Part shown: one piece after another, positions 9,035 through 17,968 of the stretch
Layout of the letters: every line of letters starts with the position of its first letter
Numbering within the stretch: position 1 is the first letter of the stretch
Assembly: GCA_030524635.1 (NCBI GenBank)
Contig: JAUNGG010000006.1
Location: 1-64,000 of the forward strand
Direction: 5' to 3'
Length of the DNA stretch: 64,000 nucleotides
Origin: Lachnospiraceae bacterium
Lineage (GTDB): Bacteria; Bacillota; Clostridia; Lachnospirales; Lachnospiraceae
Notes under the pieces: generated by a model
Seen by the model: only the letters and a program-made list of their open reading frames with translations
Told to the model about the DNA's origin: nothing
The model's database searches: none
Translations under genes and position numbers: made by a program

Positions 9035-10456
9035 ATGAACCAATCCAGCATTTATGACGTCATTATCATCGGCGCCGGCCCCTCCGGCATCTTCTGCGCC
9101 TATGAGCTGATCCAGAAAAAGCCTGATCTGAAGATCCTGATGATTGAAAAGGGCCGCCCCATTGAAAAGCGGGTATGTCCGAAGCGTACTACCAAGGTAT
9201 GCGTCGGCTGCAAGCCCTGCTCCATCACCACCGGCTTTGCAGGGGCGGGAGCATTCTCCGACGGAAAGCTTTCCCTCTCCCCGGATGTAGGCGGCCATCT
9301 GCCGGAGATCCTGGGCTATGATGAAGCCAAGGCTCTGATCCAGGAATCTGACAATATTTATTTAAAATTCGGGGCTGACACCAGCGTATACGGTGTAGAT
9401 AAGCAGAAGGAAATTCAGGAGATCCGCCGCAAGGCCATCGGTGCCAACTTAAAGCTGATTGAATGTCCCATCCGCCATCTGGGAACGGAGGAGGGCTATA
9501 AGATCTACACCCGCCTTCAGGAGCATCTCTTAAGCCAGGGGATCAGCATGGAATTCAACACCATGGTAAAGGACATTATCATTGAAAAGGATCAGGTGAA
9601 GGGCGTGATCACTGATAAGGATGAAACCTACTATTCTCATGAGATCGTATCCGCCATCGGCCGGGAAGGCTCTGACTGGTTCTCCCACATCTGCAATGAC
9701 CACGGCATTGAGACCCAGGTGGGCACTGTGGATATCGGCGTCCGGGTAGAGGTGCGGGATGAGGTTATGGAATTTCTGAACAAGAACCTGTACGAGGCCA
9801 AGCTGGTTTACTACACGCCAACCTTTGACGATAAGGTACGCACCTTCTGTACCAATCCTTCCGGCGAGGTAGCCACGGAATACTACGAGAACGGTCTGGC
9901 TGTGGTAAACGGACATGCATACAAATCCAAGGAGTACAAGACCAACAACACCAACTTTGCTCTTCTGGTATCAAAGAACTTTACCAAGCCATTTAAGACC
10001 CCCATCGAGTACGGCAAGCACATCGCCCAGCTCAGCAACATGCTCTGCGACGGCAAGATCCTGGTACAGACCTTCGGTGACTTCCAGAGGGGCCGCCGCA
10101 CTACAGAGGAGCGTCTCTGCCGGAACAACCTGATCCCTACCTTAAAGGATGCGGTTCCCGGCGATCTGTCCCTGGTGCTGCCTCACCGGATCATGGTAGA
10201 CATCAAGGAAATGCTGCTGGCCCTGGATAAAGTAACGCCGGGTATTGCCAGCGATGAAACGCTGCTGTACGGTGTGGAAGTAAAATTCTACTCCAATAAG
10301 GTGGTTGTAGACCGTGACTTTGAAACCAGCATCCATGGCCTGCGCGCCATCGGCGACGGTGCCTCCGTGACCCGCGGCCTGCAGCAGGCTTCCGCCAACG
10401 GAATCAGCGTGGCCAGAAGCATCCTGCGGCGCATGGATGGTATTGCTGCTGAGTAA
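9035..10456 (+). CDS. FAD-dependent oxidoreductase of the COG2509 type
   Basis: 473 residues from MNQSSIYDV; GGGAGGT lies at good distance from this ATG, while the reading frame is open further upstream without a ribosome site. Dinucleotide-binding motif IIIGAGPSGIF at residues 9-19, and a Cys-rich stretch (RVCPKRTTKVCVGCKPC) at about residues 47-63 followed by GFAGAGAFSDGKLSLS, both typical of uncharacterised FAD-dependent dehydrogenases of COG2509. A second conserved stretch near the C-terminus (LRAIGDGASVTRGLQQAS) closes the flavin site. Soluble; the substrate is unknown. Monocistronic, with its own promoter and terminator. Confidence 0.9.
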   Translation: MNQSSIYDVIIIGAGPSGIFCAYELIQKKPDLKILMIEKGRPIEKRVCPKRTTKVCVGCKPCSITTGFAGAGAFSDGKLSLSPDVGGHLPEILGYDEAKALIQESDNIYLKFGADTSVYGVDKQKEIQEIRRKAIGANLKLIECPIRHLGTEEGYKIYTRLQEHLLSQGISMEFNTMVKDIIIEKDQVKGVITDKDETYYSHEIVSAIGREGSDWFSHICNDHGIETQVGTVDIGVRVEVRDEVMEFLNKNLYEAKLVYYTPTFDDKVRTFCTNPSGEVATEYYENGLAVVNGHAYKSKEYKTNNTNFALLVSKNFTKPFKTPIEYGKHIAQLSNMLCDGKILVQTFGDFQRGRRTTEERLCRNNLIPTLKDAVPGDLSLVLPHRIMVDIKEMLLALDKVTPGIASDETLLYGVEVKFYSNKVVVDRDFETSIHGLRAIGDGASVTRGLQQASANGISVARSILRRMDGIAAE

Positions 10457-10488
10457 ACGGTAACGCATGGGGAAGTAAACATTCAACG

Positions 10489-10534
10489 AAAACGGCAGTA
10501 AGCCGCCGACTGATGGCCGCTTACTGCCGTTTTT
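10489..10534 (+). terminator. Rho-independent terminator after the flavoprotein gene
   Basis: Stem AACGGCAGTAAGC pairing with GCTTACTGCCGTT, followed by a T run. Bases on the opposite side also give a T-rich tail (TTTTCGTT), so it may serve the convergent LytTR gene too. Confidence 0.85.
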
Positions 10535-10538
10535 GTTG

Positions 10539-11285
10539 CTATTCACTCTTCTTCAGCTCTCCATTCCGCAGCGCCAGAAGCATGGCATCTGTGTACAGAA
10601 AGTATTTATCCCGGGTTTCTCCGTATCTGGACTTGCTGATGGGCAGCACCTTCCCGGTCAGCAAAATGATCCGGTTCTTATCGATCTTGTGGATGCAGTC
10701 CATGTTCACCAGATAGCTTTTATGGCAATGGACAAAGTTTCCGGGAAGCCGCTCTTTCACCCGTTCCAGGCGGTCATAGGAGCGGTAATCTCCCTTCTTC
10801 GTGTGGATGACTACCAGATGCCCCATACTTTCCAGGTACAGGATATCTTCATATAAGATCTGAACAGTCTCGTTCTTATACCGGACCTCCAGCCTCTGGC
10901 TTCCCGGTTTCTGCCTGGTCTCCATCACCTTCTGCAGATTTTTCTTCAGCATCTCCTTATCCACCGGCTTTACTAAAAAACCGCTGAGATTGGCAGGACT
11001 TAAGAAGATCTCCTGCACGTATTTTTCTGTATATCGAGTCATATAAATAATCTTGGTATCCGCATTCAGCTCGCCGATCTGCTTTGCTGCATTGATCCCG
11101 TCAAATCTGGCATCCCTTCCGATATTCATCACTACAATATCATAATCTGCTCCCTGCTTTACAGCCTTCATGATACCGGGAATATCCGAATATGGATCAC
11201 AGACACATATCATATCCATACTGTGAATCATACCCACTACTTGTTCCAGGGTAGCACGGTCATTATCACAAACTGCAATTCTCAT
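10539..11285 (-). CDS. Orphan LytTR-type regulator with atypical receiver (Asn at phospho-acceptor site)
   Basis: 248 residues from MRIAVCDND; GAGGG precedes the ATG at 11285. The receiver keeps the acidic pocket (CDND, residues 6-9), Thr in IIYMTRY and Lys in GFLVKPVDK. At the position normally occupied by the phosphorylated Asp it reads YDIVVMNIGRD, that is Asn54. A LytTR domain follows (LEVRYKNETVQILYEDILYLES to HCHKSYLVNMDCI). No kinase gene is adjacent. It may act without phosphorylation, through level or a ligand; this is inference. Confidence 0.9.
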   Translation of the reverse strand: MRIAVCDNDRATLEQVVGMIHSMDMICVCDPYSDIPGIMKAVKQGADYDIVVMNIGRDARFDGINAAKQIGELNADTKIIYMTRYTEKYVQEIFLSPANLSGFLVKPVDKEMLKKNLQKVMETRQKPGSQRLEVRYKNETVQILYEDILYLESMGHLVVIHTKKGDYRSYDRLERVKERLPGNFVHCHKSYLVNMDCIHKIDKNRIILLTGKVLPISKSRYGETRDKYFLYTDAMLLALRNGELKKSE

Positions 11286-11370
11286 AATACCCTCAAATCT
11301 CCCATCCTGCAGCCTGCCCTGCTGCTGCCAAACTGCAACTAAAAAAGGACTTCCAAATCCTTTTCTATTG

Positions 11371-11398
11371 ATTATATACCAGATTTTGGATTTTGCAA
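11371..11398 (-). promoter_or_regulatory. Sigma-A promoter for the orphan LytTR gene
   Basis: On the minus strand: TTGCAA (11398-11393), 16-base spacer, TATAAT (11376-11371). The predicted start of transcription is about 80 bases before the ATG. Confidence 0.65.
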
Positions 11399-11430
11399 AC
11401 AAAATAGGGCGACAGAAAATGTATTTTTTT

Positions 11431-11468
11431 AAAAAAGAGCACTGCATAGTTGCGATGCAGTGCTCTTT
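11431..11468 (-). terminator. Terminator after spoVG
   Basis: A 14-bp perfect stem, AAAGAGCACTGCAT with ATGCAGTGCTCTTT, around a seven-base loop, followed on the minus strand by a T run. Confidence 0.9.
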
Positions 11469-11499
11469 CTAGTTCCTTCTACAGCGTCAGTCTGTATGA

Positions 11500-11781
11500 C
11501 TATGCATACGCCTCTTCTGATGCTTCCAGCAAGGTAGATTCATACTTATCCAGGATCACTCTCTGGATCATATCCCGTGTACCAGAATTGATGGGATGTG
11601 CAATATCCCGATATTCGCCGTCTGCTGCCTTCCGGCTTGGCATAGCGATAAATAACCCCTTTTCTCCCTCAATCACTTTAATGTCATGGATGACGAATTC
11701 ATTATCCAAGGTAATGGAAACGATGGCCTTCATCTTTCCTTCCTTCTCGATCCGTCTCACTCTCACGTCTGTTATCTGCAT
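11500..11781 (-). CDS. spoVG: SpoVG family regulator
   Basis: 93 residues, full length for the family. [20 protein letters not shown] and [20 protein letters not shown] are the signature of SpoVG, which in Bacillus affects septation and spore cortex formation and in several Gram-positives binds nucleic acid as a global regulator. In the middle, [14 protein letters not shown] is the second conserved block. It is transcribed away from glgD on the same strand with a gap of about 86 bases that contains two copies of the dispersed repeat; it may be cotranscribed with glgCD or use its own start there. A strong terminator follows. Confidence 0.97.
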   Translation of the reverse strand: MQITDVRVRRIEKEGKMKAIVSITLDNEFVIHDIKVIEGEKGLFIAMPSRKAADGEYRDIAHPINSGTRDMIQRVILDKYESTLLEASEEAYA

Positions 11782-11811
11782 GCTAAAACCCCTTCCGCCC
11801 GCGTTTCCTTA

Positions 11812-11840
11812 ATAACTGTCCGATATCCTCCCAGTGTAAC
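11812..11840. repeat. Degenerate copy of the dispersed palindromic repeat
   Basis: Shares TAACTGTC and CCTCCCAGT with the intact copy immediately after it (11836-11862), with which it overlaps by five bases. It looks like a diverged tandem unit. Confidence 0.5.
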
Positions 11841-11862
11841 TGTTCAGTACCCTCCCAGTTAC
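11836..11862. repeat. Dispersed 27-bp palindromic repeat, copy 1
   Basis: Arms GTAACTGT and CCAGTTAC flank the core TCAGTACCCTC. Located between glgD and spoVG. Near-identical copies lie at 16418, 33503 and 38690, with diverged ones at 57071 and 60326. Confidence 0.8.
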
Positions 11863-11867
11863 TCCAT

Positions 11868-12989
11868 TTATACGGTATATCTCTCGTTCTTCTCCAAAAC
11901 GATCTTGATATTATCCGGTGTACCGATGTGAGTGGTATTGGCCCGGATGGTATCGCGGCTTTCCACGATACAATTCTCGATGACGGTATTATCCCCAATA
12001 TATACATCATTCAAGATGATGGAATTCTTGATCACACAGTTATTGCCGATGTATACCTTTTTAAATAATACGGAATTTTCCACCGTACCATTTACGATCG
12101 AACCGCTGGAAACCAGACTGTTCTTTACTACTGCGCCAGGATTGTACTTGGCAGGAGGCAGATCGTCGATCTTAGAATATACATCCGGATACTGCTTAAA
12201 GAAGTAATCACGCACTTCCGGCTTCAGGAAGTCCATGTTGGTCTCATAGTAGGATTCTACGGATGCGATATTGCTCCAGTAGCCCTCCATCTTATAAGCG
12301 TAAATCCGCTTCAGATTCTTATAGCGTACCAGGATATCCTTTACAAAGTCGTAGCGGTCCTCAGCTGCACAGCGCTCGATCAACTCGATCAGCTGGCGTC
12401 TGCGGATCACATAGATGCCGCAGGAAATGGTATTGGCATCGGAAACCATAGGCTTCTCCTCGAAATCCACGATCCGGCCGTCATCGTTCAGCTTCACGCA
12501 GCCGAAACGGGTCACGTCCTCGCCCTCTCTCATATCCTTGCACACTACGGTAATATCTGCCTTCTTCTCAATATGATATTCCAGAACCTTATTGTAATCC
12601 AGCTTATACACACCATCGCCGGCTGCGATCACCACATACGGCTCGTGGCTGGTCTTTAAGAAGTTCAGGTTCTGATACAGCGCGTCTGCAGTTCCCCGGT
12701 ACCAGTCGCTGCTCTCAGCCGTAATGGTAGGGGTGAATACAAACAATCCGCCCTGCTTCCGTCCGAAATCCCACCACTTGGAGGAGCTTAAGTGCAGATT
12801 CAGGGAACGGGAATTATACTGGGTAAAAACTGCCACATTCTGAATGTGGGAATTGGTCATGTTGCTCAGTGCAAAGTCAATGCTTCGATAGCTGCCTGCC
12901 ACCGGCATTGCAGAAATGGCTCTCTTGTTTGAAAGCTCTCTCATCCTCTTGCTGTTGCCGCCTGCTAATACGATACCGATTGCTCTCAT
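11868..12989 (-). CDS. glgD: Glucose-1-phosphate adenylyltransferase, GlgD subunit
   Basis: 373 residues. Nucleotidyltransferase domain at the N-terminus ([39 protein letters not shown]), then a left-handed beta-helix with hexapeptide repeats ([20 protein letters not shown]). In Firmicutes GlgD is the regulatory partner of GlgC in the ADP-glucose pyrophosphorylase complex that feeds glycogen synthesis. The metal-binding loop reads [10 protein letters not shown] where GlgC has SGDHIYKMD, in keeping with a weakly or non-catalytic subunit. The ATG overlaps the glgC stop (ATGA), so the subunits are made together. Confidence 0.96.
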   Translation of the reverse strand: MRAIGIVLAGGNSKRMRELSNKRAISAMPVAGSYRSIDFALSNMTNSHIQNVAVFTQYNSRSLNLHLSSSKWWDFGRKQGGLFVFTPTITAESSDWYRGTADALYQNLNFLKTSHEPYVVIAAGDGVYKLDYNKVLEYHIEKKADITVVCKDMREGEDVTRFGCVKLNDDGRIVDFEEKPMVSDANTISCGIYVIRRRQLIELIERCAAEDRYDFVKDILVRYKNLKRIYAYKMEGYWSNIASVESYYETNMDFLKPEVRDYFFKQYPDVYSKIDDLPPAKYNPGAVVKNSLVSSGSIVNGTVENSVLFKKVYIGNNCVIKNSIILNDVYIGDNTVIENCIVESRDTIRANTTHIGTPDNIKIVLEKNERYTV

Positions 12990-14260
12990 TTCACGCCACC
13001 TGCCTTTACAATGTAGTCTCCGCTAGCCAGCAATCCGTCCGGATAGTCCTCTGGTACTGTCACTCCGGAAATGGCTGTATTCTTGCCGATCTTTACATTA
13101 TCCGGAATCACAGAATGCTCTCCGATGGTTACCAGATCAAACTGGTAAACCTTAGGGTTATATGTACTCGGTGCATAATCACCTACACCTAACTCGGTAT
13201 TGGCTCCCACCTTAACATCCTCGGCAATGATTGCCTTCGTCACCTTGGAGCCTGCTCCAATACGGCTGCCCTGCATGATGATCGAATCACGCACCACAGC
13301 GCCCTTCTCAATGGTAACACCAGCGCCGATCACAGAATTGATCACATCGCCGTAGATCTCACTGCCCTCGCCGATAATGCTCTTCTCGATCTTTGCCTCA
13401 CTGGAAATATACTGAGGCGGAATGATGTCACTCTTGGTGTAAATTCTCCAGTACTCCTCGTACAGGTTGAATTCCGGAATGATATCAATTAATTCCATAT
13501 TGGCTTCCCAGTAAGAGCCTAAGGTTCCTACGTCCTTCCAGTAGCCATTATACTCGTAAGCAAATACCCGGTCGCCCTTTCCGTGGCAGTAGGGGATGAT
13601 ATGCTTTCCGAAATCGCAGCCCGGCTCATCCTTCATCTTGATCAGGGCTTCTCTTAATACCGGCCAGCTGAAGATATAGATACCCATAGATGCCAGGTTG
13701 CTTCTGGGCACCGGAGGCTTCTCCTCAAACTCAAGAATGCGGTTGGTATCATCGGTAATCACAACACCAAAGCGGCTTGCCTCCTCGATGGGAACCGGCA
13801 TGGCAGCAATGGTAATGTCCGCATTATTGGCCTTATGGTAATCCAGCATAACCTCATAATCCATCTTATAGATGTGGTCGCCGGAAAGAATCAAAACATA
13901 ATCCGGATTATATGTTTCCATATATTCCAGATTCTGGTAAATAGCATTGGCTGTACCGGTATACCAGTCACTTCCTTTGCTTTTTTCATATGGAGGCAGG
14001 ATGGTAACACCACCCACATTGCGGTCCAGATCCCACGGAATACCGATCCCGATATGGGCGTTTAAACGTAATGGCTGATACTGAGTTAACACGCCGACTG
14101 TATCGACGCCGGAATTGATGCAGTTGCTCAATGGAAAGTCGATGATGCGGTATTTCCCCCCAAATGATACCGCAGGCTTAGCTACCTTTGCTGTCAAAAC
14201 ACCAAGGCGACTTCCCTGTCCGCCAGCTAAAAGCATGGCAATCATCTCTTTTTTAATCAC
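12986..14260 (-). CDS. glgC: Glucose-1-phosphate adenylyltransferase, GlgC subunit
   Basis: 424 residues. It makes ADP-glucose from ATP and glucose-1-phosphate, the committed step of bacterial glycogen synthesis. Visible motifs: [20 protein letters not shown] (nucleotide loop), [31 protein letters not shown] with the catalytic Asp, EFEEKPP, and a C-terminal beta-helix ([20 protein letters not shown]). Start is GTG after AGAGGTGATAAC. It heads the glgC-glgD unit and is divergent from pgi, which acts on the same hexose-phosphate pool. Confidence 0.97.
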   Translation of the reverse strand: MIKKEMIAMLLAGGQGSRLGVLTAKVAKPAVSFGGKYRIIDFPLSNCINSGVDTVGVLTQYQPLRLNAHIGIGIPWDLDRNVGGVTILPPYEKSKGSDWYTGTANAIYQNLEYMETYNPDYVLILSGDHIYKMDYEVMLDYHKANNADITIAAMPVPIEEASRFGVVITDDTNRILEFEEKPPVPRSNLASMGIYIFSWPVLREALIKMKDEPGCDFGKHIIPYCHGKGDRVFAYEYNGYWKDVGTLGSYWEANMELIDIIPEFNLYEEYWRIYTKSDIIPPQYISSEAKIEKSIIGEGSEIYGDVINSVIGAGVTIEKGAVVRDSIIMQGSRIGAGSKVTKAIIAEDVKVGANTELGVGDYAPSTYNPKVYQFDLVTIGEHSVIPDNVKIGKNTAISGVTVPEDYPDGLLASGDYIVKAGGVK

Positions 14261-14298
14261 GTTATCACCTCTTGCTGTAATATTTTTGTTGTATAAGC

Positions 14299-14327
14299 AT
14301 TATAGCACACAATTCATAAATAGTGAA
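14299..14327 (-). promoter_or_regulatory. Sigma-A promoter for glgCD
   Basis: Minus strand: TTCACT (14327-14322), 17-base spacer, TATAAT (14304-14299), about 40 bases before the glgC start. The 14261-14583 gap holds only this promoter and the pgi promoter as far as I can see. Confidence 0.65.
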
Positions 14328-14460
14328 CAAATATTTTTGCTAATATTTCCTTTATTTGTGCATTGTTCTACATATTTCTGCACAATTATCCTTTTATTGG
14401 AAGCAGACGATCTGGCGTCCGACAGTTAGCCTGTAATAACCGGCAAGTATGAAACAATAC

Positions 14461-14489
14461 TTGAATAAAAACGGATTTGATAGTATAAT
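14461..14489 (+). promoter_or_regulatory. Sigma-A promoter for pgi
   Basis: TTGAAT (14461-14466), 17-base spacer, TATAAT (14484-14489). About 90 bases of leader precede the pgi ATG. Confidence 0.75.
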
Positions 14490-14583
14490 TGTTTCAATTG
14501 AGGATCGTTCGGCCGCTATAAAATAGAAATCCGCGGACTTGGACAGTTATCAAACTCTAAAAAAAGATGAGGGGGATTTTATT

Positions 14584-16164
14584 ATGATCAGCTGGAACAA
14601 CATGGATACCCTTGCTTCCTTCCAGGAACTTATGAAAACAGAGCGCGTCAATCTTGTCGAGGCTATGACTGGTGAGAATGGTGCGGAGCGTGTTAAGAAG
14701 TACAGCATTCCCATGGCAGAGGGACTGGTTTACAATTACGCAGCTAAGCAGGTAGATGACACCGTGCTGGCAGGCCTTGTAAAGCTGGCAGAAGAAGCCC
14801 AGCTTACTGATAAATTTCAGGCTGTTTACAATGGCGAAGTAATCAATACCGGCGAGAAGCGTCGGGTGCTTCACCACATGACCCGCGGACAGCTGGGCGA
14901 GAACGTGGTGGCAGACGGCGTTGATAAGCGCAGCTTCTATGTGGAGCAGCAGCAGAAAATCGCAGATTTTGCAAATAAAGTACACGCAGGCCAGATCACA
15001 AATGCAGCAGGCGAAAAGTTTACCACCGTTGTCCAGATCGGTATCGGCGGCAGTGACTTAGGCCCACGCGCGATCTACCTGGCTCTTGAAAACTGGGCAA
15101 GAATCCACAATACCCTGAAGATGGAAGCAAAATTCATCAGCAACGTAGATCCAGATGACGCAGCCGCTGTTTTAAACTCCATCGATGTGGCACATTCCCT
15201 GTTTATCCTGGTTTCCAAGTCCGGCACCACCCTTGAGACCCTGACAAATGAGTCCTTCGTGAAGGATGCTTTAAAGAAAGCTGGATTAGATGCTTCCAAT
15301 CATATGGTTGCTGTTACCAGTGAAACCTCTCCTCTGGCAAAGAGCGATGATTATCTTGCAGCCTTCTTTATGGATGATTACATCGGAGGACGTTATTCCT
15401 CCAGCTCCGCAGTAGGCGGCGCCGTACTGTCCCTGGCATTCGGACCAGAAGTATTTGCACAGTTCCTGGACGGCGCAGCAGCCGAGGATAAGCTGTCCTT
15501 AAATAAAGATGTATTAAACAATCCTGCAATGCTGGATGCATTGATCGGTGTTTACGAGCGCAACGTACTTGGCTACCTGTGCACCGCAGTTCTTCCATAC
15601 TCCCAGGCACTGAGCCGCTTCCCGGCTCATCTGCAGCAACTGGATATGGAATCTAACGGCAAGTCTGTAAACCGCTTCGGCGAGCCGATAAATTATGAGA
15701 CAGGCCCGGTAATCTTCGGTGAGCCAGGAACCAACGGACAGCACTCCTTCTATCAGCTGCTTCATCAGGGAACCTCCATCGTGCCTCTTCAGTTCATCGG
15801 ATTTAAGAATAATCAGATTGGCACCGATGTGGTGATCCAGGACAGCACCAGCCAGCAGAAGCTGTGCGCCAATGTAGCTGCTCAGATCGTAGCCTTCGCA
15901 TGCGGCAAGTCCGATGAAAACCGCAATAAGAACTTTGAGGGCGGACGTCCTTCCAGCATCATCATCGGCGATCAGGTAAATCCAAAGACCGTAGGCGCCC
16001 TTCTGTCCCACTTCGAAAACAAGGTAATGTTCCAGGGCTTCGTATGGAACGTAAACAGCTTCGACCAGGAAGGCGTACAGCTGGGCAAGGTATTAGCAAA
16101 GCGGGTACTTGCTCATGACACAGACGGAGCACTGAAGGTATATAGTGATCTGTTAAATATTTAG
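14584..16164 (+). CDS. pgi: Glucose-6-phosphate isomerase
   Basis: 526 residues from MISWNNMDTL; GAGGGGG nine bases upstream supports this start over an upstream in-frame one. It interconverts glucose-6-phosphate and fructose-6-phosphate in glycolysis. Motifs: IGIGGSDLGPRAI, LVSKSGTTLETL (phosphate binding), GGRYSSSSAVGGAVL, LDMESNGKSVNRFG and FGEPGTNGQHSFYQLLHQGT. This is the longer E. coli-like form of the enzyme rather than the roughly 450-residue bacillus-like form. Own promoter and terminator, so monocistronic. Confidence 0.97.
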   Translation: MISWNNMDTLASFQELMKTERVNLVEAMTGENGAERVKKYSIPMAEGLVYNYAAKQVDDTVLAGLVKLAEEAQLTDKFQAVYNGEVINTGEKRRVLHHMTRGQLGENVVADGVDKRSFYVEQQQKIADFANKVHAGQITNAAGEKFTTVVQIGIGGSDLGPRAIYLALENWARIHNTLKMEAKFISNVDPDDAAAVLNSIDVAHSLFILVSKSGTTLETLTNESFVKDALKKAGLDASNHMVAVTSETSPLAKSDDYLAAFFMDDYIGGRYSSSSAVGGAVLSLAFGPEVFAQFLDGAAAEDKLSLNKDVLNNPAMLDALIGVYERNVLGYLCTAVLPYSQALSRFPAHLQQLDMESNGKSVNRFGEPINYETGPVIFGEPGTNGQHSFYQLLHQGTSIVPLQFIGFKNNQIGTDVVIQDSTSQQKLCANVAAQIVAFACGKSDENRNKNFEGGRPSSIIIGDQVNPKTVGALLSHFENKVMFQGFVWNVNSFDQEGVQLGKVLAKRVLAHDTDGALKVYSDLLNI

Positions 16165-16183
16165 TCTCACATTTTCAGTCAAA

Positions 16184-16226
16184 AGGGAGAGCTTACCATG
16201 CTGCGGCATGACAGCTCTCTTTTTTA
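16184..16226 (+). terminator. Terminator after pgi
   Basis: GGGAGAGCT ... AGCTCTCTTTTTT, with an inner stem CATGC/GCATG and a T run. Confidence 0.85.
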
Positions 16227-16304
16227 TTTCCAGTCAAATCCCCGTGCAAACACGGCTGCTTGGCTCATTGCTTCGCGGGAATAAACAAAATATCCCTCCA
16301 ACCC

Positions 16305-16333
16305 TTGAATCCCCACTGAAAATACAGTATAAT
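16305..16333 (+). promoter_or_regulatory. Sigma-A promoter for asnS
   Basis: TTGAAT (16305-16310), 17-base spacer, TATAAT (16328-16333). It gives a leader of about 140 bases containing a GC-rich hairpin and one copy of the dispersed repeat. Confidence 0.75.
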
Positions 16334-16344
16334 CGAAGCCAAAG

Positions 16345-16374
16345 CCCGGTTCTTTGCCGCGGCAAGGGAACGGG
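16345..16374 (+). other. GC-rich hairpin in the asnS leader
   Basis: CCCGGTTCTTTGCCG pairs imperfectly with CGGCAAGGGAACGGG. I looked for T-box elements (specifier loop, GGTGGTACCGCG antiterminator) and do not find them, so its role is open. Confidence 0.5.
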
Positions 16375-16417
16375 AAATTCGGTAATGGCATTCCATGTTA
16401 AGATAATTAACAAAAAG

Positions 16418-16445
16418 GTAACGGTTTCGGTACCTTCACAGTTAC
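16418..16445. repeat. Dispersed palindromic repeat, copy 2 (28 bp)
   Basis: Arms GTAACGGT and ACAGTTAC around TTCGGTACCTTC; lies 32 bases before the asnS ATG. Confidence 0.75.
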
Positions 16446-16477
16446 ACAAAAAGATCAATTAAAGGAGACACATCGTC

Positions 16478-17869
16478 ATGAATTTAATAACCGTAAAAGA
16501 GCTTTACAAAAACAGAGAAGCCTATTTCAACAAAGAAGTCACCATCGGCGGCTGGGTTCGGAGCAACCGTGATTCCAAGGCCTTCGGATTCCTGGTGGTA
16601 AGCGACGGAACCTTCTTTGAGCCCATTCAGGTGGTGTACCACGATACCTCTGAAAACTTTGCTGAGATCGCCAAGCTGGGCGTAGGCTGCGCTGTCATTG
16701 TAAAGGGAATCCTGACTCCAACTCCCCAGGCCAAACAGCCATTTGAGATCCAGGCGACTGAGGTTGCCGTAGAGGGACCGTCTGCTCCGGATTATCCGCT
16801 GCAGAAAAAGCGCCACTCCTTCGAGTACCTGCGCACCATCTCCCATTTACGTCCCAGAACCAACACCTTCCAGGCCGTATTCCGTGTCCGCTCCCTGATT
16901 GCCTATGCGATCCACCAGTATTTCCAGGAGAGGGATTTCGTATATGTACACACTCCGCTGATCACCGGCAGCGACTGCGAGGGTGCAGGCGAGATGTTCC
17001 AGGTTACCACCATGGATTTAAATAATATTCCGAAAACAGAGGATGGGAAGATCGACTTTACTCAGGATTTCTTTGGAAAGCCAACCAACTTAACCGTAAG
17101 CGGCCAGTTAAACGGCGAGACCTACGCCATGGCATTCCGCAACATTTATACCTTCGGCCCTACCTTCCGTGCGGAGAACTCCAACACTACCCGCCATGCA
17201 GCCGAATTCTGGATGATCGAGCCGGAGATGGCATTTGCTGACCTGGAGGACAACATGGCTCTGGCGGAAAGCATGCTGAAATACGTGATCCGCTACGTGC
17301 TGGAGCATGCTCCTGAGGAGATGAAATTCTTTAACCAGTTTGTAGACAAGGGTCTGTTAGACCGATTAAACCATGTGTTAAATTCCGAATTCGGCCATGT
17401 GACCTACACGGAAGCCATCCAGCTGCTGGAAAAACACAATGATAAGTTTGACTATAAGGTATTCTGGGGCTGTGACCTTCAGACAGAGCATGAGCGCTAC
17501 CTGACTGAGGAGATCTTCAAGCGCCCGGTATTCGTAACCGACTATCCCAAGGAGATCAAGGCCTTCTACATGAAGCTGAATCCAGACGGAAAGACAGTTG
17601 CCGCTATGGACTGTCTGGTTCCCGGTATCGGTGAGATCATCGGCGGAAGCCAGAGAGAGGACAGCTACGACAAGCTGGTTGCCCGCATGGATGAGCTGGG
17701 CCTTAAGAAGGAGGATTACGGCTTCTACTTAGACCTGCGCAAGTACGGCTCCGCCCGTCACTCCGGCTTTGGTCTGGGCTTTGAGCGCTGCGTCATGTAC
17801 CTGACCGGCATGTCCAATATCCGTGATGTCATCCCGTTCCCAAGAACCGTGAACAACTGCGAGCTGTAA
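16478..17869 (+). CDS. asnS: Asparaginyl-tRNA synthetase
   Basis: 463 residues. Charges tRNA-Asn with asparagine. OB-fold anticodon-binding domain at residues 1-100 ([18 protein letters not shown]), then the class II catalytic core: [12 protein letters not shown], motif 2 [20 protein letters not shown], and motif 3 [14 protein letters not shown] followed by [10 protein letters not shown]. The [11 protein letters not shown] sequence and IEPE distinguish AsnRS from AspRS. AAAGGAG precedes the ATG by about ten bases. Own promoter upstream; no terminator with a T run is seen after it, only the palindrome at 17917. Confidence 0.97.
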   Translation: MNLITVKELYKNREAYFNKEVTIGGWVRSNRDSKAFGFLVVSDGTFFEPIQVVYHDTSENFAEIAKLGVGCAVIVKGILTPTPQAKQPFEIQATEVAVEGPSAPDYPLQKKRHSFEYLRTISHLRPRTNTFQAVFRVRSLIAYAIHQYFQERDFVYVHTPLITGSDCEGAGEMFQVTTMDLNNIPKTEDGKIDFTQDFFGKPTNLTVSGQLNGETYAMAFRNIYTFGPTFRAENSNTTRHAAEFWMIEPEMAFADLEDNMALAESMLKYVIRYVLEHAPEEMKFFNQFVDKGLLDRLNHVLNSEFGHVTYTEAIQLLEKHNDKFDYKVFWGCDLQTEHERYLTEEIFKRPVFVTDYPKEIKAFYMKLNPDGKTVAAMDCLVPGIGEIIGGSQREDSYDKLVARMDELGLKKEDYGFYLDLRKYGSARHSGFGLGFERCVMYLTGMSNIRDVIPFPRTVNNCEL

Positions 17870-17916
17870 CGGAACTGGTATGGAACGATCATAAAAAACC
17901 GAACAACGTTATCAAA

Positions 17917-17943
17917 GATTCCCATGGAAGTTCCATGGGAATC
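17917..17943. repeat. Perfect 27-bp palindrome between asnS and the nuclease gene
   Basis: GATTCCCATGGAA, one G, then TTCCATGGGAATC: two perfect 13-base arms. It ends 25 bases before the ATG at 17969 and has no T run. Confidence 0.9.
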
Positions 17944-17968
17944 TCTAAATATGGGAATGGAGACACTT

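Noticed and set aside
16340-16477. Possible T-box riboswitch before asnS
   Set aside because: No specifier loop or GGTGGTACCGCG-like antiterminator and no terminator with T run.
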